Below are positions 26,422 to 35,859 of a stretch of DNA of 64,000 nucleotides, piece by piece (position 1 is the stretch's first letter; every line of letters begins with the position of its first letter). The stretch covers positions 1-64,000 of the forward strand of contig JAPKMW010000032.1 of NCBI GenBank assembly GCA_026645575.1. The letters are read 5' to 3'. A model generated the notes under the pieces. The model had not been told where the DNA came from. It ran no database searches and worked only from the letters and a program-made list of their open reading frames with translations. Source of the DNA: Caldilineaceae bacterium (GTDB taxonomy: Bacteria > Chloroflexota > Anaerolineae > Caldilineales > Caldilineaceae). Both the position numbers and the translations under genes were made by a program.

Positions 26422-28212
26422 ATGATTCAATTCAAACAGATTCCAAAGCAATATGTGCTTCTCATCAGTGCGATAATGATCGTGTTTGGTGGTGGTCTGC
26501 TGCTGTGGCTCCTCTTCAATTTGCCGCCAGCCGGCGCCAGCCAACCGGCAGTGGCCCTGGCCGTTGGTCAAACGGCGCTGACCAATGGGCGGGCGAGTAG
26601 CGCACAAACCACGGGTGCGAGCGCAGCCATGACGCAAACCGACACAACCGCGGACACACCAGCGGCGATAACGCTCCCGGTGTCCCTGGTTCTCGCCCAA
26701 ACCGATGCGCTGCCACTGGCATTACAGGCCGTCGCCGCTTCGCCCGCCCTTTCCCAGACGACCTTGCTCATAGCACCGGTGGACGCGCCCACTATCAATG
26801 TGCGCTTTGCCTTGCACGGGCAGAAGGCGGCGGCGGTTTACGCCTATACCTTTGCCGCCGCCACCCGCTTCGACGCCATTGACACGACCATCACCTGGCC
26901 GGCGCTACAAGCGGCCTGGCGCGGCAATAGTGATCGCTTTAGCGCCGTTGCCGTCCTGACCGACACCTTACCGGCCTTGACCCAACTACTGGGCAAAGTG
27001 AGTGATGTTGTGGTTGGTTACGGTACACCAGCGGAGGTAGTCGCTGCCGCCTGGGCCAATCCAGCCGACAGTCCACCAGCGCTGGTGTTGTTACCCTTTG
27101 AACAGTTGGAGCCGCGCCTAGTGGTGTTGACGATTGACGGCCAGAACCCGGTGGAAAATAGCAAGAAGTTTGACTCAACACTCTATCCGCTAGTCGCTAC
27201 CCTCTACGCCGAGAATCTCGGCAAGACGCCAGCCGAACAGGAAGCCGTGCAAGCATTCTTGGCGGAACTGCCAGCCGGCAACCGCGACCCGCAGCGACTC
27301 ACGGTCATCGCTATGACCGGCGTCACAGCAATGGTGCGGCTGACAGCGGAACAGATGGACAAACGGGGCGTCGATTGGCTGGCGGAAGTGGTGGGGCCGG
27401 AACTGGCAAGCGCCGATATCACCGTCATCAGCAACGAGGTGCCCTTTGTGCCAGGTTGTGAAACCAATACCGATATGGGCAATCTCACTTTTTGCAGCAA
27501 GCCAGAGTATTTGGACGCATTGCGGGCGTGCGGCGTCGATTTGATCGGGTTGACCGGCAACCACCAAAATGACTACGGTCGCGACGATGCTGTGATCTCG
27601 CTCGATATTTACGAAGAAGCGAAGCTGCCAGTCTATGGCGGTGGTCGGAACAAGGCGGAAGCCTTTGCGCCCCTTTATCGCGAACACAATGGCAATCGGC
27701 TCGCCTTTCTAGGCGCCAACAGCTACGGCCCCACCTTTGCCTGGGCCACTGATGAACTGCCGGGCAGCGCCCAATTTGACCTCAACATTATGTCGGCCAC
27801 CATTCGCAATATCAAGGGGCAGGGGCGGGCGGCGGTTGTACTGGCCGAATTGCAATACCAGGAAAGCTATGAGGTGACGCCGCTGTTTGATCAACGCGAT
27901 CACTTCAAGGCGCTGGTGCGCGCCGGCGCCGACATTGTCACCGGCGTCCAGAGCCATGTCCCCCAAGCTATGGAATTCACCGACGGCAAGTTGGTTCTCT
28001 ATGGCCTGGGCAATCTCTTCTTTGACCAGATGTGGAGCCAGGCCACACGCGAGGGCATGATCGTCAAACATACCATCTACAACAACCGGCATCTCAGCAC
28101 CCAAGTTCTTACCACCCTGCTCTATGATTACGGCCAACCGCGTTGGACCACACCGGAAGAACACACGGCCATTCTGCAACGGGTCTATGGCGCCAGTTAT
28201 TGGGGAGAGTGA
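26422..28212 (+). CDS. CapA/PgsA-like metallophosphatase-fold surface protein
   Basis: A 596-residue protein with an N-terminal membrane anchor (about 13-33) and a Thr/Ala-rich linker. The C-terminal half has the CapA (PGA_cap) pattern: [13 protein letters not shown], then [14 protein letters not shown] at about 375-388, [12 protein letters not shown] and [11 protein letters not shown]. In this metallophosphatase-like fold the His/Asn/Asp residues bind metals. CapA proteins take part in poly-gamma-glutamate or capsule assembly, but many relatives are uncharacterised. The N-terminal 300 residues are less familiar and may be a separate domain. No capsule synthase is nearby. The ATG lacks a clear ribosome site. 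Confidence 0.8.
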   Translation: MIQFKQIPKQYVLLISAIMIVFGGGLLLWLLFNLPPAGASQPAVALAVGQTALTNGRASSAQTTGASAAMTQTDTTADTPAAITLPVSLVLAQTDALPLALQAVAASPALSQTTLLIAPVDAPTINVRFALHGQKAAAVYAYTFAAATRFDAIDTTITWPALQAAWRGNSDRFSAVAVLTDTLPALTQLLGKVSDVVVGYGTPAEVVAAAWANPADSPPALVLLPFEQLEPRLVVLTIDGQNPVENSKKFDSTLYPLVATLYAENLGKTPAEQEAVQAFLAELPAGNRDPQRLTVIAMTGVTAMVRLTAEQMDKRGVDWLAEVVGPELASADITVISNEVPFVPGCETNTDMGNLTFCSKPEYLDALRACGVDLIGLTGNHQNDYGRDDAVISLDIYEEAKLPVYGGGRNKAEAFAPLYREHNGNRLAFLGANSYGPTFAWATDELPGSAQFDLNIMSATIRNIKGQGRAAVVLAELQYQESYEVTPLFDQRDHFKALVRAGADIVTGVQSHVPQAMEFTDGKLVLYGLGNLFFDQMWSQATREGMIVKHTIYNNRHLSTQVLTTLLYDYGQPRWTTPEEHTAILQRVYGASYWGE

Positions 28213-28399
28213 AGTTTGCGAATGGTGAGTGATGGGTGGTAGGTAGCGAGCAGGGGGTGACAACTCATTACTCGCCACCCGCTACTTGTACGCCCGACTA
28301 CTTGCTCCATACCGTCAGATCGCGTATACTGATACGGATCGGCGTCACGCGTCTATCAACTGTACCCTGTTTTTAATATATACTGGAAGAGGGAATTCC

Positions 28400-29113
28400 A
28401 TGTCTGTTTCATCACGTCCAAAGCGACGCATTAGCCAACCGGAGCGTAAGACCAATAGTTCGCTGACGATTTGGTTGATCGGTGGCGCCCTGCTCTTTGT
28501 AATTCTGTTGGTAATTGTGATCAATATTGTCAATAGCAATAATGGTCCCATTGCCACGGCAAATGTTGCTGAACTCGGTCTGCCGGCTGAGTGGATCGAC
28601 GGCAATGCGATGGGCAACCCGGAGGCCACGGTGGTGGTCGAGGCTTATGAAGATTTTCTCTGCTCCCACTGTTTGGAGTGGACAACCAATGTGAAACCCC
28701 AATTGCTTGAGAATTATATCAAACCAGGCAAGGTGCGTTTTGTCTATCAGAACTTCCCGCTGAGTGGCTTTGCCCCCGCCTCGAATATGGCAGCGATGGC
28801 AAGCCAATGTGCCAACGACCAAAATCTCTTCTGGCCCTATCATGATCGGCTCTTCAATGCGCAAAACGGGGGACAACAGGCGTTTACCATTGAGCGGCTG
28901 ATCGACTATGCCGGGGAAGTGGGTCTCAACCAAAGCGACTTCACCGCTTGTATGAGCAGCCTGAAGCACCAAACCAAAGTGCAAGCCTCACTACAAGCTG
29001 GCATCGATAAAGGCGTCCAAGGGACGCCGGCCATCTATATCAATGGCGCCGCGGTGAATAGCGATTACGCCAGCATGCAAGCCGAGTTGGATCGTCTCCT
29101 GGCCGGCAGCTAA
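28400..29113 (+). CDS. DsbA-family thioredoxin-fold protein
   Basis: A 237-residue protein with a basic N-terminus and one membrane anchor (about 22-45), so the thioredoxin domain faces outside. The active site reads DFLCSHCLEW (Cys 88 and Cys 91) and the cis-Pro loop is VQGTPAIYING. It belongs to the DsbA_4/BdbD group that oxidises secreted proteins or rebuilds metal sites. A GGAAGAGGG sequence precedes the ATG at 28400; the longer frame from 28286 adds unconserved residues. The next gene encodes a DsbB-like protein, its likely oxidising partner, so the two form an oxidative folding pair. Confidence 0.92.
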   Translation: MSVSSRPKRRISQPERKTNSSLTIWLIGGALLFVILLVIVINIVNSNNGPIATANVAELGLPAEWIDGNAMGNPEATVVVEAYEDFLCSHCLEWTTNVKPQLLENYIKPGKVRFVYQNFPLSGFAPASNMAAMASQCANDQNLFWPYHDRLFNAQNGGQQAFTIERLIDYAGEVGLNQSDFTACMSSLKHQTKVQASLQAGIDKGVQGTPAIYINGAAVNSDYASMQAELDRLLAGS

Positions 29114-29139
29114 GGGTCCGTAAAAGATACGTTAAAACG

Positions 29140-29197
29140 CTCTTTGCAAGTCCGTGACTCGCCCTGTTGCCGGTGCAAGTCACGGACTTGCAAAGAG
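29140..29197. repeat. 20-bp hairpin between dsbA-like and dsbB-like genes
   Basis: 29140-29159 pairs perfectly with 29178-29197. Its core AAGTCCGTGACT/AGTCACGGACTT is shared with the elements at 22727 and 35618, so it is a member of a dispersed hairpin family. It lies in the transcript between two functionally linked genes. Confidence 0.7.
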
Positions 29198-29255
29198 CAG
29201 GCCGGAAAGATGTCTTTAAACGCTCACCGAAAGGTAATTTCTGGAAAGCACACGA

Positions 29256-30164
29256 ATGGATCGTTTTTCTTATTGGCTGGAGCGTAGCAGCCTGCACATC
29301 GCCTTGTTAGCCGCTTGGATTGCTATGCTGGGCAGTCTCTACTTTAGCGAAGTGGCGCACTATATTCCCTGCACCCTCTGTTGGTATCAACGTATTTTGA
29401 TGTACCCATTGACCCTGATTCTGGCGATTGGGTTATTGCGTCGCGATGAAAACACGCCCCTGCTTGTCTTACCTTTCTCGGTGCTAGGTATCGGCGTTTC
29501 GACCTATCATGTCCTGCTGGAAAAGACCGATTGGTTTAGCGGCGCCGCCACCTGCCAGGTGGGTGTGCCATGTACTGTTCTCTGGATCAATTGGTTTGGC
29601 TTTATTACCATTCCTTTTCTGGCGTTGATTGCCTTTCTCACCATTACGGTGATGGCTATCGTCGCCCACCAGGCTGGGGAACCAGCGCCGGTGGAAGAAG
29701 ATGAGGAGCCAACGCGCGCCTGGCCGTCAGTTTTGGCGGTTATTGCTGCGGTCAGCCTCGTCTTTGCCGGTTTGACGCTCTTTACCCCCACCGCAGATGC
29801 TGCGGGTGCGCCTTTTACCCCGATCACAGCCCAAGCCGCCATGACGCAATTGGATGGGACGCCGATTAGCGTGGACAATCCAGCAACAGTAACCGACGGG
29901 CAACAACTATACTTGCAGGCGTGCGGGGCTTGTCACGGACAGACCGGCGAAGGGGTTGCCAACCTAGGCAATAGCCTGATCACGTCGTCCCTTGTGCAAA
30001 AGGGGGCCGATACCGACATCCTGGCTATGATCCGCGCCGGTCGAGATGTGAACGCCGCCGATAACCAGAGTGGTCTTGCTATGCCGCCCAGCGGCGGTCG
30101 CCCTGATTTATCGGATGCCGATCTGTTGGCGATTGTCGAATTTTTGCGTACTAAGCATGAATGA
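29256..30164 (+). CDS. DsbB-like thiol oxidase fused to a cytochrome c domain
   Basis: A 302-residue fusion. Residues 1-137 are a four-helix DsbB/BdbC protein with the first Cys pair in IPCTLCWYQR (Cys 39, 42) and the second in CQVGVPC (Cys 100, 106). A short acidic linker that should be cytoplasmic follows, then a fifth membrane helix (about 156-177). The C-terminal domain is a class I cytochrome c with the haem site CGACH (223-227) and a candidate Met ligand at 276 (AMPPSGG). DsbB normally passes electrons to quinone; here the same chain carries an extracytoplasmic haem that could take them (inference). The fusion is in one uninterrupted frame with a fifth helix that puts the haem on the correct side. 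Confidence 0.93.
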   Translation: MDRFSYWLERSSLHIALLAAWIAMLGSLYFSEVAHYIPCTLCWYQRILMYPLTLILAIGLLRRDENTPLLVLPFSVLGIGVSTYHVLLEKTDWFSGAATCQVGVPCTVLWINWFGFITIPFLALIAFLTITVMAIVAHQAGEPAPVEEDEEPTRAWPSVLAVIAAVSLVFAGLTLFTPTADAAGAPFTPITAQAAMTQLDGTPISVDNPATVTDGQQLYLQACGACHGQTGEGVANLGNSLITSSLVQKGADTDILAMIRAGRDVNAADNQSGLAMPPSGGRPDLSDADLLAIVEFLRTKHE

Positions 30165-30169
30165 TGAAT

Positions 30170-30228
30170 GGTAGTAAAGACTTTAGTCTTTGTTTGTTAG
30201 CGGAACAAAGACTAAAGTCTTTACTACC
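30170..30228. terminator. 25-bp perfect hairpin after the DsbB-cytochrome gene
   Basis: 30170-30194 pairs with 30204-30228 around a 9-nt loop, starting 5 bases after the stop codon. It very likely ends that transcript. A degenerate half-copy (GTAGTAAAGACTTCAG) lies near 55993. Confidence 0.7.
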
Positions 30229-30270
30229 GATTTCACTGGAGCGTTGTCTGAAGATGGAGAAGTATTGTCA

Positions 30271-31128
30271 ATGACCAGGCGCCTTTTGTTGTTCAACCGG
30301 ATGCCCCGGCTGCTGTTACAGCGGGGTTGGTTGGCCGTTTTTATTGTTATGATTAGCGCGTTGGCGCCCTTGGGTCTCTTCCCGGTTCAGGTGCAAGCCC
30401 AATCAGGGATCACTTCACCAGCCAGTGGCGCCTATAGCGGTGATGTGCCGATCATTGGTACGGCCGTAATTGAGCCGTTTCAGCGCTATGAACTCTATTA
30501 CAAGCTAGAACCCAGCGGCGACGATGCCTATATCTACTTCGACGGCGGTACGACGCAGATCACCAATGGGCAACTGGGGGTTTGGCGTACAACCAACTTA
30601 GCGCCCGGCACCTACAGCATTCGCCTGCGTGTGGTGAAGACTGACGGCAACTACGGCGAATTTTTTGTGCGCGATCTGGTGGTTAACCAAAATGCGGTCA
30701 CGGAGCCGACACCGACGCCGACCTCCAGCGAACCAACGCCAACGCCGATCCCCACCGCCACCTTTACCCCAGCGCCACAACCAACACCGATTGTGGGTCA
30801 GGTGACGCAACCACAGGTGGAAAGTGATGCTCCCGTTTTGGCGCCAACGCCTGCGATTGATACGGCCGTGTTGACCGGCACTACAGATAGTGCGAATGGC
30901 GCCGGCGGCGAGAATGCTGGCACACTCTTTGCCGACGCCGCGCCGGCGGCCCAATCCCAAGAAGTAAACACCAGCTTTACGCGTGACCTGGGCGAAGCGG
31001 TGGCCGTGGATCGGCTGCGCGGCTTCTTTTTCACCGGCATGCGTGTCAGCGCGATCTTGATTCTCGGCAGCATTGTCCTCCTAGCCGGTCGCCGCCTGGT
31101 GAGCTGGGTCTGGACACAATATCGGTAG
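30271..31128 (+). CDS. Secreted, C-terminally membrane-anchored protein with Pro/Thr linker
   Basis: A 285-residue protein of unknown function. It has a signal peptide (about 17-43, ending VQAQ), a globular domain (about 45-140, starting GITSPASGAYSGDVPIIGTA) that looks like an immunoglobulin-type beta-sandwich, a long PTPT-rich spacer (about 147-195) and a C-terminal membrane helix (about 256-275) with a basic tail. The design is that of a surface-displayed domain on a stalk. The start at 30271 is preceded by GGAGAAG; a longer frame from 30190 runs through the terminator hairpin and is rejected. Confidence 0.72.
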   Translation: MTRRLLLFNRMPRLLLQRGWLAVFIVMISALAPLGLFPVQVQAQSGITSPASGAYSGDVPIIGTAVIEPFQRYELYYKLEPSGDDAYIYFDGGTTQITNGQLGVWRTTNLAPGTYSIRLRVVKTDGNYGEFFVRDLVVNQNAVTEPTPTPTSSEPTPTPIPTATFTPAPQPTPIVGQVTQPQVESDAPVLAPTPAIDTAVLTGTTDSANGAGGENAGTLFADAAPAAQSQEVNTSFTRDLGEAVAVDRLRGFFFTGMRVSAILILGSIVLLAGRRLVSWVWTQYR

Positions 31129-31268
31129 TCCGTAGTCCGTAGTCCAAAGTCCAAAGTCCAGAGTCGAGTAGTCATTGTAACTCAACCGACTGTAGACTAT
31201 GGACTACGGACCCTGGACTACGGACCCTGGACTACGGACCCTGGACTACGGACCCTGGACTACGGACT
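31128..31268. repeat. Heptamer/14-mer repeat array abutting the pth start codon
   Basis: The left part carries GTAGTCC and AAAGTCC heptamers. The right part (31201-31256) is four exact copies of the 14-mer GGACTACGGACCCT, and a fifth partial copy ends directly at the pth ATG. The two parts are roughly complementary, so a large hairpin could form. No Shine-Dalgarno sequence remains before pth. Confidence 0.85.
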
Positions 31269-31841
31269 ATGAAATTGATTGTTGGGCTGGGCAACCCCGG
31301 CCCCCAATATGCCGGCAACCGGCACAATATCGGCTTTCAGTGTGTGGAGTTATTTGCCCGCCGTCACCGCATTGACTTGAGCAAGCTACAACAGCGCACC
31401 ATGATCGGCGACGGCTGGGTCGAACGCAACGGGCAGCGGCAGCGGGTGCTGCTCGCTAAGCCGCTCACCTATATGAATGCCAGCGGCCAGGCCGTGAACA
31501 CCATGTTGCGCTTTTACAAAATTGAACTGAGCGATCTCATCGTGATCCATGACGATATTGATCTGGCCCAGGGCAAATTACGGCTGCGATTGGGTGGTAG
31601 CTCCGGCGGCCAGAATGGCATCAAGTCGATCATCGAACAGACCGGCAGCCCTGACTTTGCCCGCGCCAAAGTCGGCGTTGGTCGCCCGCCAGGGAAGATG
31701 GACCCCGCCGCCTTTGTGTTACAAAATTTTACGGTAGCAGAGGAAGAGATTTTCGGCCCCCTGCGGGAAAAAGTGAGTGACGCGTTGGTTTGCTGGCTAT
31801 TCGATGGCCTCGAAACGGCCATGAATCGGTACAACGGCTAA
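31269..31841 (+). CDS. pth: Peptidyl-tRNA hydrolase
   Basis: A 190-residue Pth enzyme that releases peptides from stalled peptidyl-tRNA. The N-terminus [20 protein letters not shown] carries the conserved Asn 9/10 region and the catalytic His (RHNIGF). [11 protein letters not shown] and HDDIDL follow as in the family, with [13 protein letters not shown] further on. The start codon directly follows a tandem-repeat array with no ribosome site, so expression may be low or leaderless. The stop codon overlaps the mfd start (TAATG), so the two genes are translationally coupled, a known pth-mfd neighbourhood. Confidence 0.96.
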   Translation: MKLIVGLGNPGPQYAGNRHNIGFQCVELFARRHRIDLSKLQQRTMIGDGWVERNGQRQRVLLAKPLTYMNASGQAVNTMLRFYKIELSDLIVIHDDIDLAQGKLRLRLGGSSGGQNGIKSIIEQTGSPDFARAKVGVGRPPGKMDPAAFVLQNFTVAEEEIFGPLREKVSDALVCWLFDGLETAMNRYNG

Positions 31842-34800
31842 TGAACCTATCCGGTCTTACCAAAATGCTCCAGCAGATGCCGGCTTACCGGGAGCTGGTG
31901 ACAGAGATGGACAGCACGCCCCAGGCGCTGCTGGCAGCGGCGCGCCCGCTGGTTGTCGCCGGCTTGAAAAATGACCGGCCAGGTGCGCTGGTCTTGTTGA
32001 CGGCGCGCAGTGAGATGGCGCAACAGTTAGCCACCCAGTTGGAAACCTGGCTGCCGCCGGTGGAAGAGGGTGGCCCGCCGGTCTATATCTTTGCCGAGCC
32101 GGATTCCCTCCCCTATGAACGGATTCCCTGGAGCGGCTACACACGCCAACAACGGCTGACCGCCCTCTCTGCTTTGCAAAGCCGCATCGGGGTCCGTCCT
32201 GTCGTGATAGCCAGCGCTCGCGCCTTGATGCAAAAAACCTTGCCAGCGCGCGAATTGCGCATGGCGTTGCGCCCACTCAAAACGGGCGGCGTTGTTCGGC
32301 TGGAACAGATGACGACCAACTGGGCGCAGACGGGCTACAACCCCGCCGAGACAGTGGAAGAGCCAGGCACCTTTGCTCGCCGTGGCGGCATCATTGACAT
32401 TTGGCCGCCCAACCTCACCCAACCGGTGCGCATTGACCTCTTTGGCGATGAGGTCGATAATCTGCGTTTTTTTGACCCAACTACCCAACGTTCGCTCCAA
32501 CATATTCAAAGTGTAGAAATCGGGCCGGGGAGCGAAGCCTTGAGTAAATATGGCCCGGCAGCGCTGGAACGGCTGGGCATTAAGGGGGGCAACCTGAGCG
32601 CGCCCGAAAATGTCGCCAGCACCATGCTCTCGCCGCTGCTTGACCCCAGCCTGCTGCTGGCAATTCGCGAAGAGTTGCGCTTGCAGGTGGAACATCTCAG
32701 CCAGGGTCATAGCTTCCACGGCATTGAGTGGTATCTGCCCTATTTCTATGAACAGCCATCCTCGTTGCTCGACTATCTCGATAGTGACGCGACATTGGTG
32801 GTGGATGACGCCCTCGATCTCTTCGCCACCATCAGCGAGTTAGAGGCGCAAGCCGCCACCTTGCGCGAGGAACTGTTGCGCGCCGGCGAGTTGCCCCACA
32901 CCTTTGCCCCCAGCTTTTTTACCGGCGATGAACTGCGCAGCGCGTTGCAAGCCAAAAAACCACTCTTGCTCGGCTATGGTGATCTCTTTGGCAAAAGCAC
33001 CAGCGCCAACACGACCCTGGCTCGCTGTTTTGCCCCTGGCCCCCGCTATGGCGGCAAGACCAAACCGATTACGGCGGACTTGGTCAAAGCGCGCGAACAG
33101 GGCGAACTGACCCTGCTTGTCACTCGACAGGCGGCACGCGTTCAAGAATTACTACACGAAAGCGACCTACCGGTTCATGTGCAAAGCGACCTACATCACG
33201 TCCCCAGTCAACCAATTACGTTGGTCCAAGGAGTGATGGGCGAAGGCTTTGTGATGAAAGGCGTCGAGGTTGCCACGCAAGCACACAATCTCCATTTTCA
33301 TACCGATACCGAACTCTTCGGCTGGAGCAAACCGCAGGCGCGCCATCGCACCCACAAACAGAGCCGGGTTGCGCCAGAAGTCTTTTTCTCCGATGTCAAG
33401 GCCGGCGACTATGTGGTTCACCTGGAACATGGCATTGGCACTTACGACGGTCTGGTGACGCTCAAGTTGGATGGCGTCGCCCGTGAATATTTACAGGTAA
33501 GCTACGCCCGCAACGACAAACTCTATGTCCCCGTCCACCAGGCCGACCGCTTGAGCCGTTATGTCGGCGCTGGCGAAAAGACGCCAATGATCACGCGCCT
33601 GGGCACGGCTGACTGGCAGACCGTGAAGGAACGTGCCAAACGGGCCGTGGCCGATATTGCCGACGATCTCCTCAAGCTCTACGCTGAGCGCGAGCTGGTG
33701 ACAGGCCATGTCTATAGCCCCGACAATCCCTGGCAGGAAGAAATGGAGGCCAGCTTCCCCTATGAAGAGACGCTGGATCAGTTGCAGGCGATTGAAGCAG
33801 TCAAACATGACATGGAGTCAAGTCGCCCCATGGATCGGCTGATCTGTGGTGATGTCGGCTATGGCAAGACCGAAGTGGCGATCCGCGCCGCCTTCAAAGC
33901 GATTCTCGACGGCAAACAGGTTGCCATGCTGGTGCCGACTACCGTCCTGGCCCAGCAACATTACCGCACCATCAGCCAGCGCTTGAGCAAATTCCCCGTA
34001 CGCGTCGAGATGCTCAGTCGCTTCCGCACGCCAGCGCAACAAGAAAAGATTATTCGTGGGTTGCGTGAGGGCAGTATTGATTTCGTGGTCGGCACCCACC
34101 GCCTTTTGAGCGATGACATTGAGTTCAAAGACCTCAGTATGCTGGTCATTGACGAAGAACAGCGCTTTGGCGTTGCCCACAAAGAGAAGTTTAAACAACT
34201 GCGTAGCAAGGTCGATGTCCTCACCCTCAGCGCCACACCGATCCCGCGCACACTACACATGAGCCTGAGCGGCATCCGTGATATGAGTACGATCAACACG
34301 CCGCCCAAAGAACGGCTACCGATCCACACGGTATTGTCAGAGTTTGATGAAACGTTGGTGCGTCAAGCCGTCCAACGTGAGATTGACCGCAACGGGCAAA
34401 TTTTTGTGGTCAATGACAAGGTGCGCGGGCTGCAATACCTGGCGGATCGCATTCAACATCTGGTGCCGACGGCGCGCATTGTCGTCGCCCACGGCCAAAT
34501 GGGCGAGCGGGAGTTGGAAGATGCCATGCTCGCCTTTTCTGAAGGCAATTATGATGTACTGGTCGCCACCACCATCATCGAAAATGGGCTGGACATTCCT
34601 AACGCCAACACCATTCTCATCAACCGCGCCGATCACTTTGGGCTGGCCCAGCTTTATCAGTTGCGTGGGCGGGTGGGTCGCAGCGCGCAACGCGGTCACT
34701 GTTACCTGCTCTATGACAAGCACACGTCGCTCAGTTACGACGCCCGCCGCCGCCTCTCGGCCATTATGGAGAGCAGCGAAGAGCTAGGCGCCGGCTTCCG

Positions 34801-35608
34801 CATTGCCATGCGCGACTTGGAAATCCGCGGCGCCGGTGAACTGCTGGGCGCTCGGCAACATGGCAACATCGACAGCGTCGGCTTTGATCTCTACACCCGC
34901 CTCCTCGCCCAGGCGATCAACGACGCCAAGCGGAAGAAGGCGCGCTTTGAACAGGCCGTGCAGGGCGACCAGGGGACAGAAAGACAAGAAGACAAGGAGA
35001 CAGGGAGACAAGAAGAGGGCGAGCAGCCAGTCACCCAGTCACCCCCTCACCTTGTCACCTTGTCACCCAGTCACCCAGTCACAGAGGTGCCAGATACGCC
35101 CTTCGACATCGAAGACCCATTAGCGCCGCCGGTGCAACTGGATCTGCCCATCGATGCCCAGTTGCCGCAGACCTATATTGCCGATGAGGGGTTGCGCTTG
35201 CAGCTTTACCGACGCATTGCCGGCGTTACTCATCTGGAGACGCTCGATGAGATGCGCCAGGAGTTGATCGACCGCTTTGGCAAGGATGAAGAAACCGGGT
35301 CGGTGCCGGAAGAGGTGGAGAATCTGCTCTTCCAGATCAAGGTCAAGATTCTGGCGCTGAAAGCCGGCGTCGAACGCATTGGCCGCGAGTTGGATCAACT
35401 GGTGCTAAAAAGTGAAGCGTTGGAAAATATGAACCGCCCCGCCATGCAGCGGCGTATCCGGCTGGGGCTGGGGCAGATTGATGATGAGAACATCGATCCT
35501 GAACAGTCGGCCCGTGTCGCCCGCCGTGCAATCTACTTGCCCATTGACGATGAAGGCAATTGGAAGACAGCCCTGGTACGCACCTTAGAAATTATGGCCT
35601 ATAGCTAA
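31841..35608 (+). CDS. mfd: Transcription-repair coupling factor Mfd
   Basis: A 1255-residue Mfd, which removes stalled RNA polymerase and recruits UvrA. The N-terminal UvrB-like part is followed by a CarD-like polymerase-binding domain ([17 protein letters not shown], near residue 525). The DNA translocase follows, with Walker [12 protein letters not shown] at about 670, DEEQRFGV at about 772 and [11 protein letters not shown] at about 945. The C-terminal TRCF domain starts near 1110. The ATG at 31841 overlaps the pth stop by one base. Residues about 1045-1083 are a low-complexity insert encoded by a repeat array (see 34972), between helicase and C-terminal domain. Confidence 0.96.
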   Translation: MNLSGLTKMLQQMPAYRELVTEMDSTPQALLAAARPLVVAGLKNDRPGALVLLTARSEMAQQLATQLETWLPPVEEGGPPVYIFAEPDSLPYERIPWSGYTRQQRLTALSALQSRIGVRPVVIASARALMQKTLPARELRMALRPLKTGGVVRLEQMTTNWAQTGYNPAETVEEPGTFARRGGIIDIWPPNLTQPVRIDLFGDEVDNLRFFDPTTQRSLQHIQSVEIGPGSEALSKYGPAALERLGIKGGNLSAPENVASTMLSPLLDPSLLLAIREELRLQVEHLSQGHSFHGIEWYLPYFYEQPSSLLDYLDSDATLVVDDALDLFATISELEAQAATLREELLRAGELPHTFAPSFFTGDELRSALQAKKPLLLGYGDLFGKSTSANTTLARCFAPGPRYGGKTKPITADLVKAREQGELTLLVTRQAARVQELLHESDLPVHVQSDLHHVPSQPITLVQGVMGEGFVMKGVEVATQAHNLHFHTDTELFGWSKPQARHRTHKQSRVAPEVFFSDVKAGDYVVHLEHGIGTYDGLVTLKLDGVAREYLQVSYARNDKLYVPVHQADRLSRYVGAGEKTPMITRLGTADWQTVKERAKRAVADIADDLLKLYAERELVTGHVYSPDNPWQEEMEASFPYEETLDQLQAIEAVKHDMESSRPMDRLICGDVGYGKTEVAIRAAFKAILDGKQVAMLVPTTVLAQQHYRTISQRLSKFPVRVEMLSRFRTPAQQEKIIRGLREGSIDFVVGTHRLLSDDIEFKDLSMLVIDEEQRFGVAHKEKFKQLRSKVDVLTLSATPIPRTLHMSLSGIRDMSTINTPPKERLPIHTVLSEFDETLVRQAVQREIDRNGQIFVVNDKVRGLQYLADRIQHLVPTARIVVAHGQMGERELEDAMLAFSEGNYDVLVATTIIENGLDIPNANTILINRADHFGLAQLYQLRGRVGRSAQRGHCYLLYDKHTSLSYDARRRLSAIMESSEELGAGFRIAMRDLEIRGAGELLGARQHGNIDSVGFDLYTRLLAQAINDAKRKKARFEQAVQGDQGTERQEDKETGRQEEGEQPVTQSPPHLVTLSPSHPVTEVPDTPFDIEDPLAPPVQLDLPIDAQLPQTYIADEGLRLQLYRRIAGVTHLETLDEMRQELIDRFGKDEETGSVPEEVENLLFQIKVKILALKAGVERIGRELDQLVLKSEALENMNRPAMQRRIRLGLGQIDDENIDPEQSARVARRAIYLPIDDEGNWKTALVRTLEIMAYS
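34972..35090. repeat. Short-repeat array inside the mfd coding sequence
   Basis: The left half is a run of GACAAG/GACAGG octamer-like words. The right half consists of CAGTCACC and CTTGTCAC words that are partly complementary to the left. The words match those of the intergenic element at 50932-51057. The array is in frame and translates to a Gln/Glu/Ser/Pro/Thr-rich linker of about 40 residues with no effect on the flanking domains. Confidence 0.8.
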
Positions 35609-35617
35609 CCTTCAACC

Positions 35618-35730
35618 AATTGCTGGTAGCCGTTCCGTGACCGGCGTTGGGGACGCCGGTCACGGAACGGCTACCAGCAATTAGCTTTATCCCACACTAT
35701 CCCACACTATCCCACATAATCCCACAAACG
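35618..35730. repeat. 30-bp perfect hairpin followed by tandem decamers
   Basis: 35618-35647 pairs perfectly with 35653-35682 (5-nt loop), ten bases after the mfd stop, so it probably terminates the pth-mfd transcript. Its core CCGTGACCGGCG belongs to the hairpin family of 22727 and 29140. Four decamers of the type CCCACACTAT follow at 35691-35730. Confidence 0.75.
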
Positions 35731-35859
35731 CTGTGGGATAACGCTTCACCCAAGCCATCGGACGCGCTTCGGACGCGCCTTTGCTACACTGTCTGTCAGT
35801 CAACGATTTTGTAGAGAAACGGTATCCCGCGCCTCTACCCATTCAGGAAGGATTGCGCT

